Below are positions 33,971-45,666 of a stretch of 64,000 nucleotides of DNA, piece after piece. How positions within the stretch are numbered: position 1 is the first letter of the stretch; every line of letters begins with the position of its first letter. The notes beneath the pieces were generated by a model. It made no database searches. It worked only from the letters and a program-made list of their open reading frames with translations, and was not told the origin of the DNA. This stretch comes from Microdochium bolleyi (taxonomy: Eukaryota; Ascomycota; Sordariomycetes; Xylariales; Microdochiaceae). A program made the translations under genes and the position numbers. The stretch lies in assembly GCA_001566295.1 (NCBI GenBank), contig KQ964260.1, forward strand, positions 595,104 through 659,103, read 5' to 3'.

Positions 33971-34995
33971 GTTGGCTACTGTTCACAAACGAGTGTGCGA
34001 GAGCGAGAGTACGTGCAACGAATGTTGGGGGGGAAATCGATTCATAGAACGAAGCAGGTACAGAAGTCAGCTCGTAGACACGCCTGCGGCAGCCGGCAGG
34101 TTCTTTGTTTATCAACTCTCACACTGTTGCCGACAGACAGCACAGTCCCGCTGCTCCGCAATCAAGGTACAACTCGCTAAAGCTGAAAGAGCTAGATCCA
34201 TTGCCGGCAGGCTGGTTGGCAACGTGGGTGCCCACCTGCTGCTGCACGCTACACTGCACGCTGGGAGGCGCCAGTGCTGATCACCATGCGCCAAGTGTGC
34301 CCGATTTCGTCGTTATGCGATCATCGCTTCTTGTGCCTGGTGGCACTCTGGTAGCCACGTCAGAACCCGGCAGGCAACCCTGCAAGGTGCCTGTATTCTT
34401 GGCCAGGGGTTGGTGATAGCACAACAGCGGCTGCTAACTCGCCGATTGGTCACAGAGGGGGGAACAGAGCCGGGATACAGGCCGTCGGGCTCCTGGGAGT
34501 GACGTCGTCCACCACGAAACGCGCAGGGGCGGAGCCTTTCGAGCGTGTCGAGAATTGGAGCAGGCCATCTCAATTGGCCGGCCTCTGCAAATCTACTGGT
34601 GCTAGCCAGGAGGTCTTGTTCCTTTTTGGGCTGAGGTGCTGGGAGTCGCGGCCAGTATCGAGATGGGTGATTGAGATGGCACGTTTTGGTAGATTGGATG
34701 CGACCTGAAGACTCGTCATCGTCAGCCGGCTTTGCGACCAGATGCGCTGCCACACCTTGCAGATCAGACAGGCAGGAAAAGAGGATGGGCCAGCGGCCTG
34801 TGCTCTTTGCCCCAGGTCTAGTGCAGTATGTGAACCCCACTGGCAAATGCTGCCTTCCCAACTTTGTGCTATTATGACGAGTGGAGGTCGGCAGTAAGTC
34901 GTAGACGATTCGCCGCTACGACAGACACTATTGCTTCCCGACCGCCCAGCCAGGTCTGATATTGTTGTCTTCGGGACATCGCACGAGTCGCGGCA
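33971..34995. other. Shared divergent promoter region of two cell-surface genes
   Basis: 1,025 bp between the ATGs of the GPI protein (-) and the pepsin-like receptor (+). No coding frame is supported and no regulator motif is assigned. Confidence 0.55.
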
Positions 34996-37473
34996 ATGAG
35001 GTCCAGCATATTGTTCTTGACATTCGCGACAGTGATCGCGCGATGCTTGGCGGCAACGGATGGTGGCGGTGCACTCGCGGTGCCGCCAAGCCAGTACTTG
35101 TAAGTTGTCTTCACCTTGTCCGTGATGCCATGCGTATCATGGCCCGATCACGGGCCACCGTCCGAACATGTCATTAATTGCAACACTCCAGTGAAGGCAA
35201 TGACGGACCATGGAGCACATTCGACATCCGCGTCGGCACGCCCGAGCAGTTCATCCGGGTCCTCATCTCAACTGCGTCGCCACAAACCATGGTTCCCCTC
35301 GAAAGCGACGGCTGCTCGTCGAGCGTCTTCTCGACGATTCCGCCAGACTGCGCGGTGTCGCGGGGCGGACTGTTCAACTACAGCGACTCGTCTACATGGT
35401 CGTACATTGGTCTACACGGCATCAACGGGAATGGGGTGGGCCTCGAGGCAAACCTGGGCTACACTCTGCGAGCGCAGTTTGGCAAGGACAAGCTGGGGCT
35501 TGGTCTCAACGGGCCGAGCTTAAGTGACCAGATTGTCGCAGGCTTTGCGACGCCATCGCCATTCTACTTGTACGCTGCGCCCCTTGAGTTGGAGGGATGG
35601 AGGCTTCTACTTGATATTCGACATGCTGACACGCCATCTCCAATCAAATAGTGGTGTCCTCGGTCTCAACGGCCAGCCACCAAACTTGACGACCCTCGGC
35701 AACTCCTCTGCGCCTGCACTCCTCACGACGCTCAAGGACCAGAAAAAGATCCCAAGCCTCAGCTGGAGCTACACGGCGGGTGCGAGATACCGTAAGTCTG
35801 CTCTCTCTTCCAGCGGAACAGAAATCGTTGTCAAGCTAACCACTGCCTCCCGTTCGCCATATGCAGGCCTCAAGCAAGTCTACGGCCAGCTTATCTTCTC
35901 CGGCTACGACGCCTCGCGCTTTGAGCGCAACACCGCCTCCTTCAGCATGGCCGGCGACGTGACGCGGGACCTTGTCGTAGTTCTACAGTCCATCAGCTAC
36001 ACCGGTGGCTCCGCGTCCTCGCAGCTCCTCCCCAGCGGCGCGATCAACATCTACATCGACTCGACCGACCCGCACATCTGGCTGCCCCAGACCGCATGCA
36101 CCGCGTTCGAGCAGGCCTTTGGCCTCACGCTCGACAGCAAGAGCGGACTATATCTCGTCAACGACTCGCACCACGAGACGCTGCTGGACCAGGATGCGCA
36201 GGTGACGTTCCGCATCGCGGACGTGCGGGAGGGCGGGGAGGCGGTCGCGATCAGGCTGCCGTATCGGGCGTTCGACCTGGAGGCGCTGAACCCGCTCGTC
36301 GACGGTGGGAGTGCGCGGAGCCGGTACTTTCCGCTCAAGAGGGCTGCGAACGCGACGCAGTACACGCTTGGGAGGACGTTTCTGCAGGAGGCGTGAGTCT
36401 TCTTCCTCCCCAGAGGTGCTGATAGGCTTTGGGAATATCAGTTTTCGTGGGATTGGTTACTGACTTTGGTCGACTGGCACAGCTACCTCTCTGCCGACTA
36501 CGAGCGCAAGGTCTTCAACGTGTCGGCATGCACCTGGCGCGAGGGCGCCGAGGAGGACATCATCACGATCCCCTCTCGCGCCGGAAACACCGGTCCGAAC
36601 GGCGACAGTGGCAGTAGTGGCAATGAGAGCGGCGGCAGCGGCGGCAGTGGCCTCAGCACCGGCCAGATCGCCGGCATCGCGGTCGGCTCCGTCCTCGCGG
36701 CCCTGCTGATCATCGCACTGATCGGGCTCTGTGTCCTCCGGCAGCGCAGGAAGTGGATCGGCACGGGTTTCGCGGTCGCCGACGACAAGAGGAAGGAGAA
36801 GCAGCGGCACTCGGTGCTCTTCGGGCCCGTGTTCAACGACGGGTCGGGCAGGGAGAGCGGCTCGAGGCAAGGGAGCGGTGCATTCGGAGCGGCAGGCGGC
36901 GCGCCCGGGGTGGCGCCGTGGAATGCGGATGAAGTCTCTGGAACCTCCGAGTCTGATCCGTCCTCTGGCGCTGGAAGTCGCAACTACGGCGCTTTCGGCG
37001 GTCGTCGGAGCGGTGTCACGCCCGCGTCAAGCACGACGAGGAGCTCGACCACGGCGCCCTCGTCGACCGCCGGGATACTGGCGCAGCACGACAGCGGCAC
37101 CACTGACGGGACCACCCCCGAGCTCGGCGGCACCGAGGTCTCCCGGGACGCTTACTTGCCCGCAGGCGCTGCGGCGTCGACACTGCCGTCTGTTGCCGAG
37201 CACGGTTCCTCTGGTACTGCTTCCGCGCTGCACGAGCTGCCGGGCACCGAGATATCGCGGAGCAAGAGCGGCAGGCTCCGCGTTGTCGAGGACTTCTCCA
37301 TCTCTGGCGTGCCGGAGAGCGGGCAGGAGGATGTGTCTCCACGACAGAGACCGACATTTGGGAATGTGCCGTCGAGGTCGACGGGGCTGGTGCCGAGGCT
37401 GGACACGAATCACCCGATGATGGAGAGGGGAGGGAGAAGAAACGCGGAACTGGTGTCGCCAGCTACACCTTGA
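34996..37473 (+). CDS. Pepsin-like (A1 family) pseudo-protease, type I membrane protein
   Basis: Exons 34996-35099, 35192-35569, 35652-35791, 35867-36392 and 36483-37473 give 712 codons; all five exons join in frame. Signal peptide 1-20. The luminal part (about 35-400) follows the two-lobe aspartic protease plan: FDIRVGTPEQF is the first strand-turn, LGLGLNGPSL and GVLGLNGQPPNLTTLG match the flap and mid-lobe, and GQLIFSGYDASRF is the classic A1 segment. The first catalytic DTGS is replaced by STAS at 61-64. The second site reads YIDSTDPHIWLP, which keeps an Asp but loses the DTG. The enzyme should therefore be inactive. A Gly/Ser stalk (417-443), one membrane helix (about 445-468), RQRRK and a Ser/Gly/Pro-rich cytoplasmic tail of about 244 residues follow. 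This receptor-like layout suggests ligand binding or wall sensing (inference). Confidence 0.85.
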
Positions 37474-37825
37474 CAGAGAACTCTTGACAACGGCCGCAGT
37501 GTCAAATAAATCGAGGGTACCAAGTACTTCAAGATCGTCCTAGAATAAATTTGGGAGGAATGCGAGGGTACGAGCACCAAATATGCAGAAGGGTAGTAAT
37601 GTTATAATAGATGTTATTCCAATGGAAGTCTCAATTCTCTAAAAGTACATCCACTGCAATCCCATTCCCTTCAAGGCTCAGAAACGCAGACATGAGGGCC
37701 AAGAGGAAAAAGTGTCAGATGTTCTTAGTTCGACCTAATAGACAAAGAACAGTGGAGAAGAAGAAGATAAATCAGTTCATCAAACATTGTACAGCTACCG
37801 AGGTAGCACGTCGGAAAACAACCAT
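37474..37825. other. Short intergenic, 3' ends of convergent genes
   Basis: About 0.35 kb, A-rich in the right half; nothing recognised. Confidence 0.5.
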
Positions 37826-39136
37826 CTAAACCGCCTTGATAGCCAGGCCCTGAACCCTTCCAGAGACGCCCATGGCGCCCAGGTCCATGAGCTGCACCTG
37901 CTTGCCCTGCTTCGCGTTGACAACGACGACAGCCGGCTTGGTCTCGTTGTTACCTGGTGCGACCGCGTATACCATCTGGCCTAGCGCCTTGAGGTCGATC
38001 ATGCCGGACTGCTTGTTCTCCTTGCTGAAATCGAGCGTTCTCATGATCGACGCGTCCTGGGCCGACATCTCGACGAGGCGGTTGACACCCACGTCGGCGA
38101 CGAACACGCTCTTGGTGGCCGGGGAGAAGGCGGCCCAGCATGAGGCCTTCTGGCCGTCGACCGCAGCCTTGCCCTTGGTGGTGGTCTTGCCGTCCTGCGC
38201 CGTGGTGAGGACCGCGCCGCCGAACGAGGCGTCGGTCGCGAAGATGTCGGTCGTGCCCGGGATGACGGTAGAGCCGAACAGCACGAGCGTGTCGGCGGGG
38301 GACGACTTGACGCCCTGCGCGCTGACGCTCTTGCCGTCCGCGGCGACAGGGAATGCCGCCATGAATCCGACGTTGCCGGGCGTGGCCGGGTCGCCCTTGA
38401 CCACCGCGAAGAGCGTGTTCTCGTCCTCGGAAAAGAGCACCTGCGAGACGGTGTTGGTCGGGCCGACGGGCGGCGTGGTCTGCTTGAGATCGAAGGGGCG
38501 CAGGGCGTCCATGGCGCCGGCGATGCCCGTCTTGGCGTCGAAGCTGGCGCACGAGACACCGGCCACAGCACCGGTCGTGGCGGCGCAGACGAGCTTGTGC
38601 TTGGCCGAGGCGGCAACCGTGTTGGGGAACTCGCCGGGGATCTGCGCGGGGGCGCCGACCATGGTGAGCTTGGTGGGATCGCGGTCCGAGATGGCGAACA
38701 TTGAGATTGTGTTGGACCCGGCGTTGACGGCAAAGAGATTCTATGGTGGAGGCACGTGTTAGTCTTTGAGGCCTTCGGGATATGCAGTGACTGAACACAG
38801 AAGGCGAAGTAGGAATGGCAGACTCACCTTGCCAGCGACAGTCAGAGCAGACTGCGAGACGAGAGGGTCCGCCGCGGCCGGCTGCTTGGTGCTGCCGTCG
38901 ATGCTGGCCGCGCCGCAGCCGCCAGTGGCCACCATCTTGCCCTTGGTGAGCATGCCCTTGGCGTCGATGCCCAGCGAGAGCACCGAGTTGGTGTCCTCGT
39001 TGGTGATCATGTAGGCCGCGCCCATGAGCTGCTTGCCAGCACCCGCGCCTGCATTGCAGCTGGCAGGCCGAGCAGTGACTGGGTGCGAGGCAATGAGAAG
39101 CCCGGAGGCGATGGAGAGAGCTGATCTGAAGAGCAT
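37826..39136 (-). CDS. Secreted beta-propeller protein (lactonase / carboxymuconate-cyclase-like)
   Basis: Exons 39136-38828 and 38740-37826, with an 87-nt intron (GTGAGT donor, phase 0), give 407 codons. Signal peptide about 1-22 (LFRSALSIASGLLIASHPVTA). The rest is a series of four-strand blades: NLFAVNAGSNTISMFAISD, HKLVCAATTGAVAGVSCASFD, ENTLFAVVKGDP, TDIFATDASFGGAV, KSVFVADVGVNRLVEMS and QMVYAVAPGN. This is the seven-bladed layout of 6-phosphogluconolactonase/3-carboxymuconate-cyclase-like proteins, which in fungi are often secreted and uncharacterised. No catalytic residues can be assigned with confidence. A TATA element is at 39262-39270. An enzymatic lactonase or a binding role are both possible. 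Confidence 0.8.
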
Positions 39137-40124
39137 GATGGATTTGGATGTGGTGTTTGGGTGAGACTGTTTGAAAGCTGGCCCGAGTCAGAAAAGTAAG
39201 GCTTGATGAAGGAGAGATGCGAAGACTGCCAGAGCCTTGGAAACAAGTGGAGGAAAAGACTGATATATAGATGCGACAGAAGACCACGACAGAGCGTGTT
39301 TAGTGATGGAAGAATGAGATTGAGCCTGCTGAACTAGAATGAGACACAACGGATGGAAGTGCTCCGTTGCAATACTTTATACATGCGTGCCGACCGAGAT
39401 TGAAGTCGCAGTCGGACGAGTCGGCAGAAATATGCGATGGACTGATGTTTCCAAATCTTCAGACGGCGAGGGAGCAACCCCTGGTGTTTTGCAAGATGCC
39501 ATCATCAGCATTTCCTCTTTGGGAAATACTGATGACCAGAACACGCCCAGCGCCGCCGCTGGCTCCACCGGCAATGCTTGTGCTGCTGTTGCACCGCGGA
39601 CCCCTGACCACTGATGGCCTCATCAAATCTGCCCGATCGGGCATGGCCGCCCTCCGCGGCATTTCAGGTCTTGTGCAGAGGGCTGACTCCTGAACTGGAG
39701 CAGGCCAGGGGGCTGCCCGTGTAGCCGAGTCTGGGGAAGCCTGATTTGCCTGAAGGGGCCAGCAGTGCTCCGTTCAAGAGGGCTTTCAGTGGAGGAGGGC
39801 CCCCTGGCTCTTGGGATGAAACCCGGCCAGGGGCTTCATTGCAACATGGCCCCGAGAGGTGCGGCGGCTGCACGGCTTTGGGCCAGTTTCACAATGCCAA
39901 GCGGGCGGGCCAATGCGGCTGATCACAAGGGACCATGCCGTCGAAGCCAGGAATAACAGTCTTTGGTCGTGCAGAGCCACCACGCGACATCTCGGCCGAA
40001 CTTAGCCTGCCTCGGGCCCTGCCGAAGCTTTGCTCGATCCTACCTACCTTCAACAACATCTTCGGTCCCTTGCACAGTCGTCATCCCCTCCACCTGCTGT
40101 CTGCAACCCTCTGACTCGACCGCC
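39137..40124. other. Divergent intergenic region
   Basis: About 1 kb between the beta-propeller gene (-) and the bZIP gene (+). Apart from the TATA box at 39262 nothing is assigned. The last 100 nt before 40125 are C/T-rich, a common fungal leader. Confidence 0.5.
39262..39270 (-). promoter_or_regulatory. TATA box of the beta-propeller gene
   Basis: CTATATATC on the minus strand, about 125 nt upstream of the ATG at 39136. Confidence 0.45.
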
Positions 40125-41349
40125 ATGTCGTCCCCGCGCCCAATGTTCCGCATGTTCAACCCGAACAAGAAGTCCAAGGAGGAAGCCGCAGAGCAGAGGC
40201 GCGAGCAGCTGCGCCGTGCGCAAAAGTCAGTCGTCCCGTGAACCCAATTGCCAAGTCCGTCGCAGCTAGGCCCCCCATGCTGACTGCCGCGTGTCTTCCT
40301 CGCACAGCACATATCGCCAGCGCAAGACTCGCTACGTCAAGGACCTCGAGACCGCCCTGTCCAAGTCACAGCAGCGCGAGCATCGGCTCGTGGCCGAGCT
40401 GGAGCGTCTGCAGACTGTCTGTCACCACCATGGTGTCCTGACAGATGCCCGCGGCACGCCGACCCTCCCATCACCCCCGCCGTCGTCGACGCGGCTTGGC
40501 GGGTTCTCTTCACTTGCCGCGCGCGCGTGCGACGTCGACCAGGCCACGCTCGGCATGACGTTCGTTCTCAAGTCAGTCTTTCTCTGCAAGGCTCTTTGCG
40601 CATTTATCTCTCGTGATGACACGTGGTGCTGCGGAAGACATACTCACATGTGCTCCTCCGTGCAGGATTGAAGAGCCCTGTCTGGATCACATCCACGGCG
40701 ACCCCAAGAAACCAGACGAGCCGTCGGGCCACGCCATGACCGCGACCGCACATCTGCTGTGTCTGCAACGGGAACAGTCCCATGTTCGCAATGCGTCAGC
40801 GTCGCCGCCCCAAAATCGGTGGACGCGCAACTTCAAATCATCCCCAGCGTCAACGGCAAGCGCATCCTCGCCAGGCTCCTCATGGCCATCGCCGCTCCTC
40901 CTCGCCGCGACGGCAGACGCCAGCGACAGCGCAACGCAACCGAGCGTCATCCTCGAGCGCCTCCTCGCACTGGCGCCCGACGTCGCGACGTTGCCCCCAT
41001 CGGGGGCCGGTGGCGGTGAAAGCGTCGGAATCACCCCGATCCAGGCATGGGACGAGATCAGGAGGCGGCCGGTGCTGGGCAGCCTAGATCTGCAGTGCAT
41101 CATGGGCCTTGCAGAGAAGCTGCGCGACTCGGCGCGGTGTCACGGGTGAGTTTTTCCTAGTCTTGGCTCTCTGCCTCTACGTTTCATGCGACCTACGTAG
41201 GTGGGCAGGATGGTCCGAGAGTCGTGTGCCGATCTGCGTGACTGACCTCATCTCTCTGCTGTAGCTTCGGTGCTGTTGTCGATCATTCTGTCTTTCAGCA
41301 GCTCCTTGTAGAGTTCATGTCGTCCAAGATCTCTTTTAGAACACCATGA
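40125..41349 (+). CDS. bZIP transcription factor
   Basis: Exons 40125-40225, 40308-40571, 40666-41145 and 41265-41349 join to 309 codons; all introns (82, 94 and 119 nt) are phase 2 with GTCAGT or GTGAGT donors. The basic region is REQLRRAQNTYRQRKTRYV (about residues 26-45), created by splicing at residue 34. It keeps the AQxxYRxRK motif of Yap/AP-1-like fungal bZIPs. A short coiled coil follows (KDLETALSKSQQREHRLVAE). The C-terminal part has Ser/Pro-rich linkers and helical segments (ILERLLALAPDVATLP; LDLQCIMGLAEKLRDSA; FQQLLVEFMSSKISF) like those of other ascomycete bZIPs with a conserved C-terminal domain. It is nuclear and binds DNA as a dimer; targets are unknown. Confidence 0.9.
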
Positions 41350-42990
41350 GTGGTTGAAGAACGGCTTGACACAGGCATCTTGGGGTCGTACCTCTGGGCC
41401 TTTGGACTTCTCTACCTCTAGGCGCAATTCGACTGATTAAACCAGTGGCAGCGTGGCGGAGGAACTCTTCGGCTCCTCCGCGGGGCTGTGTGGCGCGCGC
41501 CGGGTCTGGACGAGAGACGCCGGCCAGCGGTCCTGCATCAACGGGCAGTGGCTGTTATGCAACTTCAATGATGGGCTGATGTGGGCGAGGGAGCACCAAC
41601 CTATGACCGCGATCAGAACCAGAAGGAGACTTGATCTGCAGCCAGGAATCCAGAGGGAAGAGAGGATCAGGATCGCAGTTTGCAGCCACTCCTCCACCAG
41701 GGGACCGTTCGTCCTAAAGGGAGCAAAATGGTCTCATCCCATCTCTCTTGCTCTGCTTACGTCTTCCTGAGATGCATGCTTCATCAAGAAATCCCATGCT
41801 CCCGGCCCAGTCCCGCTCATTACGGCAATGGACCTGGGTAAGGCGCAGAGACCACCGGACCCTGGCTGAGAAGGATGCACCGCCTGAGCGGGGCCAAAAC
41901 CTTGGCTGTCGGGTACAGAGGAGTCGATACCGCCTTGTCTTGAAACATGTCAGATTTGACAGGAGGAGGTAGAAGCACGGACATCTCGAACGGTGCTGGA
42001 CGACTACCTGCTACCTTACGCGGAACCATGTGACAAATCCATCTTTTTCTCTACTTATTGGTTCTGCAATTCCATATTTCTAAATCTTAAAGTAGCATTT
42101 TGTTCAAGCAGGGAGCAGATCATCAACCCGGTTTATTCTTTTATTTTTATTTTTATTTTTTTCAAATCTAGCCTAGAAACCAATGAGTATATTCCCACGG
42201 GATTTGGCTGTGGTCGATTATATACCTGGTCGTCCATTGTTGGTATTAACGTGTTCTCACCCTGTTCGGATCTCTCTGGGATTATTCTCTGCATTTCCGT
42301 TGATAAATAATGATGAATATATTAAGCAGTGGGAGGCGGCTGCATCTGATGATCAAGAGCCGCAATGTTCTCCCCCCCACTTCGTCCCGTTCTACGAAGC
42401 ACTACAGGCCCATCCCGGTTGTCGTGCGACTCTCGCCCAGCCCCCGGCTCTTTCAGTATCCCCGAGCCCCCAACGTAACGTAGCATGGGTGAAAGTGGAC
42501 TGGCTTATCAGCCACAGCACTACCGTGCGGGGAAGACGCCTGTCGGATTGGAGGAAACCGCACAGTTCCCCTTCCCCTTCCATCACTGTTTTGTAGATCA
42601 CCGGCCGGTCGCCGGACGAGTGCACCCGCCTGGTCGGGTCGGGTATCTGGACTCCACAGCCGTCGGGAGATTGTTCACCGTCCAGCAGGCATGACTGGTC
42701 ATGCGGACTAGAGGTGCGAGTGGCCAGTGTCAGGTAGCTAGGGGCTCATAGGTGGTCAACGTGTGAAGCACAACACCTTTTGGGCGGTTCAAATTCCAGG
42801 TTTATCGCTGTGCATTCGCTCGCCACTTCAAATATCTTGTACTTGAGCCCTTATTGCACTGCTTCCGTAGACTTGTCCTCCACAGTCCGCTCGCCACCTC
42901 TTGATAACGCGTGATCCACCTGTGCGAAGCCCCTGGTCCCACAACCACATGAACAAACATCAAACCCTGTCCACAAATGATAAGAATGGC
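41350..42990. other. Long intergenic region, no gene seen
   Basis: About 1.6 kb between two convergent genes. It includes a short (TTTTA)n tract at about 42138-42163 and a tRNA B-box-like string at 42786-42797 that does not fold as a tRNA. No coherent frame was found. Confidence 0.55.
42138..42163. repeat. Short TTTTTA microsatellite
   Basis: About four imperfect copies of TTTTTA ending in a T run. Confidence 0.6.
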
Positions 42991-44869
42991 TTACAAAAAC
43001 CAGCGGAACTCGGGCACCTTTGGCCCGTCGCGAAGCCGCTGTGTGGGAACATCAGCGGCCGTCGTCTTGATCCCCCCTGCCTTGCGATTACGGCGCGCAT
43101 TGTCGACCATCATGAAGGCGCCAAGCAGGCCCGCAATCAGACACCCGCTGGCGCCGAAGCACGCCGTGGTGATGAGCGCCGTGGGGTACTTTGGCTTCTC
43201 GCTCTCGCGGAAGATGTTGCTCGACACGAGGCCCATGAGGTTGGCCAGGGGCACGCCGACCGAGGTGAGCACCACGCGGCGGCCCTCGTGCGCAATGTTG
43301 TTGTTGTACCACGTCGAGAGCAGTACCGAGGGCGCCGAGGTGCCCCAAACCATCATGAAGCAGGCGTAGTAGGCCAGCTGCAGCTGCGCCTGGACGTCGG
43401 GGATCGCCGCATAGATGATGAAGCCCGTGAAGCTGAGCGCGAAGCCGAGCATGATGAACGGGAATCGAATGCGGAGCAGATCGGAGCTGAAGGCCAGGAT
43501 GAGGAGCATCACGGCTCCACCGATGTTGGGCGCGACTAGAAAGTAGGAAGCCTTGAGTCAGCGGCCATGTGATTTCCTGAGTCACGCTTCGCGCCGTGCG
43601 GATCAGCGCAGGACTTACCAGTGTACAAGTTCGTTTTGATCGTGTCGTAGCCGAGACGCTGGATGATCTGAGGCATAAACAGCGCGACCGACTGAATCGG
43701 CACGCCGAGGCAGATTTCGATAAGGAGGAACCCATAGGTACTAGGCTCCTTGAAAATCTGGATAGAGTCCTTGAAGTTGAACTTCTCCTGGACGATAGAC
43801 GAAGAGTCGACCTGCATCCGGTGAAAGGCAAGGGCTTTCTCTTCGTCGTTCAGGAACTTGGCCTCCCCGGCACTCAGCGGTAGGTACCAGTAGGCAAAGA
43901 TAGCGAAAAGGACGGAGCACGCGCCCTCGATGAGGAACAGGTACCGCCAGACGAGGAGGTGCGATCTGATCTGGAAGACCCCGAAAGACAGGAGGCCGCT
44001 CTGTTTTTTTTTGTGTCAGTAAACGGTTGTCTCAAAGTCCCAATTCGTTCTCTACGCCTGACACCTTCTGGAATTTTTCTCGTGTCTATCCCGAACAGAA
44101 ATTGGAACGTTGGAAAAACTTACAAATGCATTTGCGCAGTTGGACGCTGCATAAAAGACAGCTAGCCGTCGTGCAAGCTCGCCGCGCCGGTAAAAGGTGG
44201 TCAAATAATAGATTACGAGCGGGAAGAACCCCGACTCAGCCATGCCGAGGAAGAAGCGCAGCGCGAACATGCCACCGAAGTTGGTCGCAGCTGCCGAGAG
44301 CAGAGTCATAGACCCGAAGATGAACATCAAGATCGGAAGGACTCGCGCAGGTCCAAACTTTTTGCCAAGGATTGCGACTGGAGGTGCGAACACGACGTAT
44401 GGGACAAAGAAGATTGATACGAGGAGGTTGTACTGTCCCGGTGCGAAATTGAGGTCTGGAGGAGAATTAGTGGCAAGTTTCTGCGGCAAAATGATGCTGG
44501 TCGGCTTGTAATCGAGCAGTGACGATTGCAAGCCTATGGCCCCAACCCGGCCAAAATACCACAAAGCATCATCGACCGATGATCTACTCACCATTGCTAA
44601 GATTTGCGGTCTGCGCATTACCCAGGTTTCCTTTATCCAATGCGTTGAAGAGGTCTTTGAGCCGTTGAAAATCAGTCAGACGAGTCCAGGAAGATCAGGG
44701 GCCGAAACCTACACATGATCGCCAATACCGGCATCAAGCGGACATCAAACTTGCGACATAGCTGCCGCTCGGCGATATGGTCGACGACACGGGCCGTTTC
44801 GGCCGTCTCCATGTCAGGAGGGGGCACATCGTTGATGCTCGCGTGGTCCTTGTCACTTTTGGAGTCCAT
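42991..44869 (-). CDS. MFS transporter of the Dal5-like anion:cation symporter family
   Basis: Exons 44869-44713, 44654-44592, 44455-44124, 44000-43619 and 43535-42991 give 492 codons; introns are 58, 136, 123 and 83 nt. The N-terminal cytosolic stretch contains CRKFDVRLMPVLAIMYLFNA and LDKGNLGNAQ, the hallmark first helix of the fungal allantoate permease/ACS family. Helix 2-3 includes the MFS loop (ILGKKFGPARVLPILM), helix 4 FALRFFLGMAESGFFPLVIYYL and FYRRGELARRLAVFYAA. Six more helices follow, ending with AGLLGAFMMVDNARRNRKAG. Relatives import vitamins, ureidosuccinate, allantoate, nicotinate or small organic anions across the plasma membrane; the substrate here is unknown. It lies upstream of and divergent from an esterase gene, a possible functional pair (inference). 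Confidence 0.9.
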
Positions 44870-45666
44870 GGCGAAGACGTTTCGTCAATAGGTCGACGAT
44901 GAGTAACGCGGACGTTGAACGTTGAGAGCAGGAAGATGTCAGCAGTCTGACAGACACGAGTAAGATGTGTCAAAGAGCGCGGGGAGGACTCGAATGGAAC
45001 AGGATGGGTAGGATCGCCGGCGTTTGATGTAACATGGCCGGCTATCTGACAAAGCTCCATGGCCGGATGGTTCGCCGTGGCCCGTAGTGCAACAAGCCAA
45101 TCCCGACTCAGGGGTACGTCATCCTGGCACAGGGCACAACTACGCTACCTCTGGCTGATGGCAGGTGTCCGCGAGACCACTGGTACACACGAGTGGCATT
45201 CCCCTCATGGTCCCACCACCACCAACCCTGGACCGCTGTTCGACGGGGCCTAGTTCTGGGGTAAAGATAAGCAACGCCTCAAGTATTAGCTCCGCACTGG
45301 TCCCCTTTGGTCCCGCCCGACCAGGAGAAGTCCGGCGGCGCCACACGGTGCTCGTACGGGGGACAACAATTACTCCCGACGGCACTTTCCCCAATTCCTT
45401 GCCCTGACCCCGGCGGAGCTTTCCCGATACCGGCTGATCCGCCCTCGGATTGCCTGGTTGGGGCATGCCGGAGACAGCCTACCCCAGCGAAGACTCCCGT
45501 CAGCGACCTGCTTTGACCAGGAGCTAAGTCTCACACGTGTGACCTGGCTTGTTCTCCAATTCTGCCTGATAGCCCGTCGGGTACAAGCTTCGTCGTCCCC
45601 TGATCACCCAGGTTTTTGAGCGTTTTGTTCGAGACATAGGCATCCCGCGCGAAGACAACGCCCACC
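44870..45666. other. Divergent promoter region between permease and esterase
   Basis: About 0.8 kb between the ATGs of the permease (-) and esterase (+). No gene or assigned motif. Confidence 0.5.

Noticed and set aside
42786..42797. tRNA B-box-like GGTTCAAATTCC
   Set aside because: No pairing acceptor stem or anticodon arm and no A-box at the right distance.
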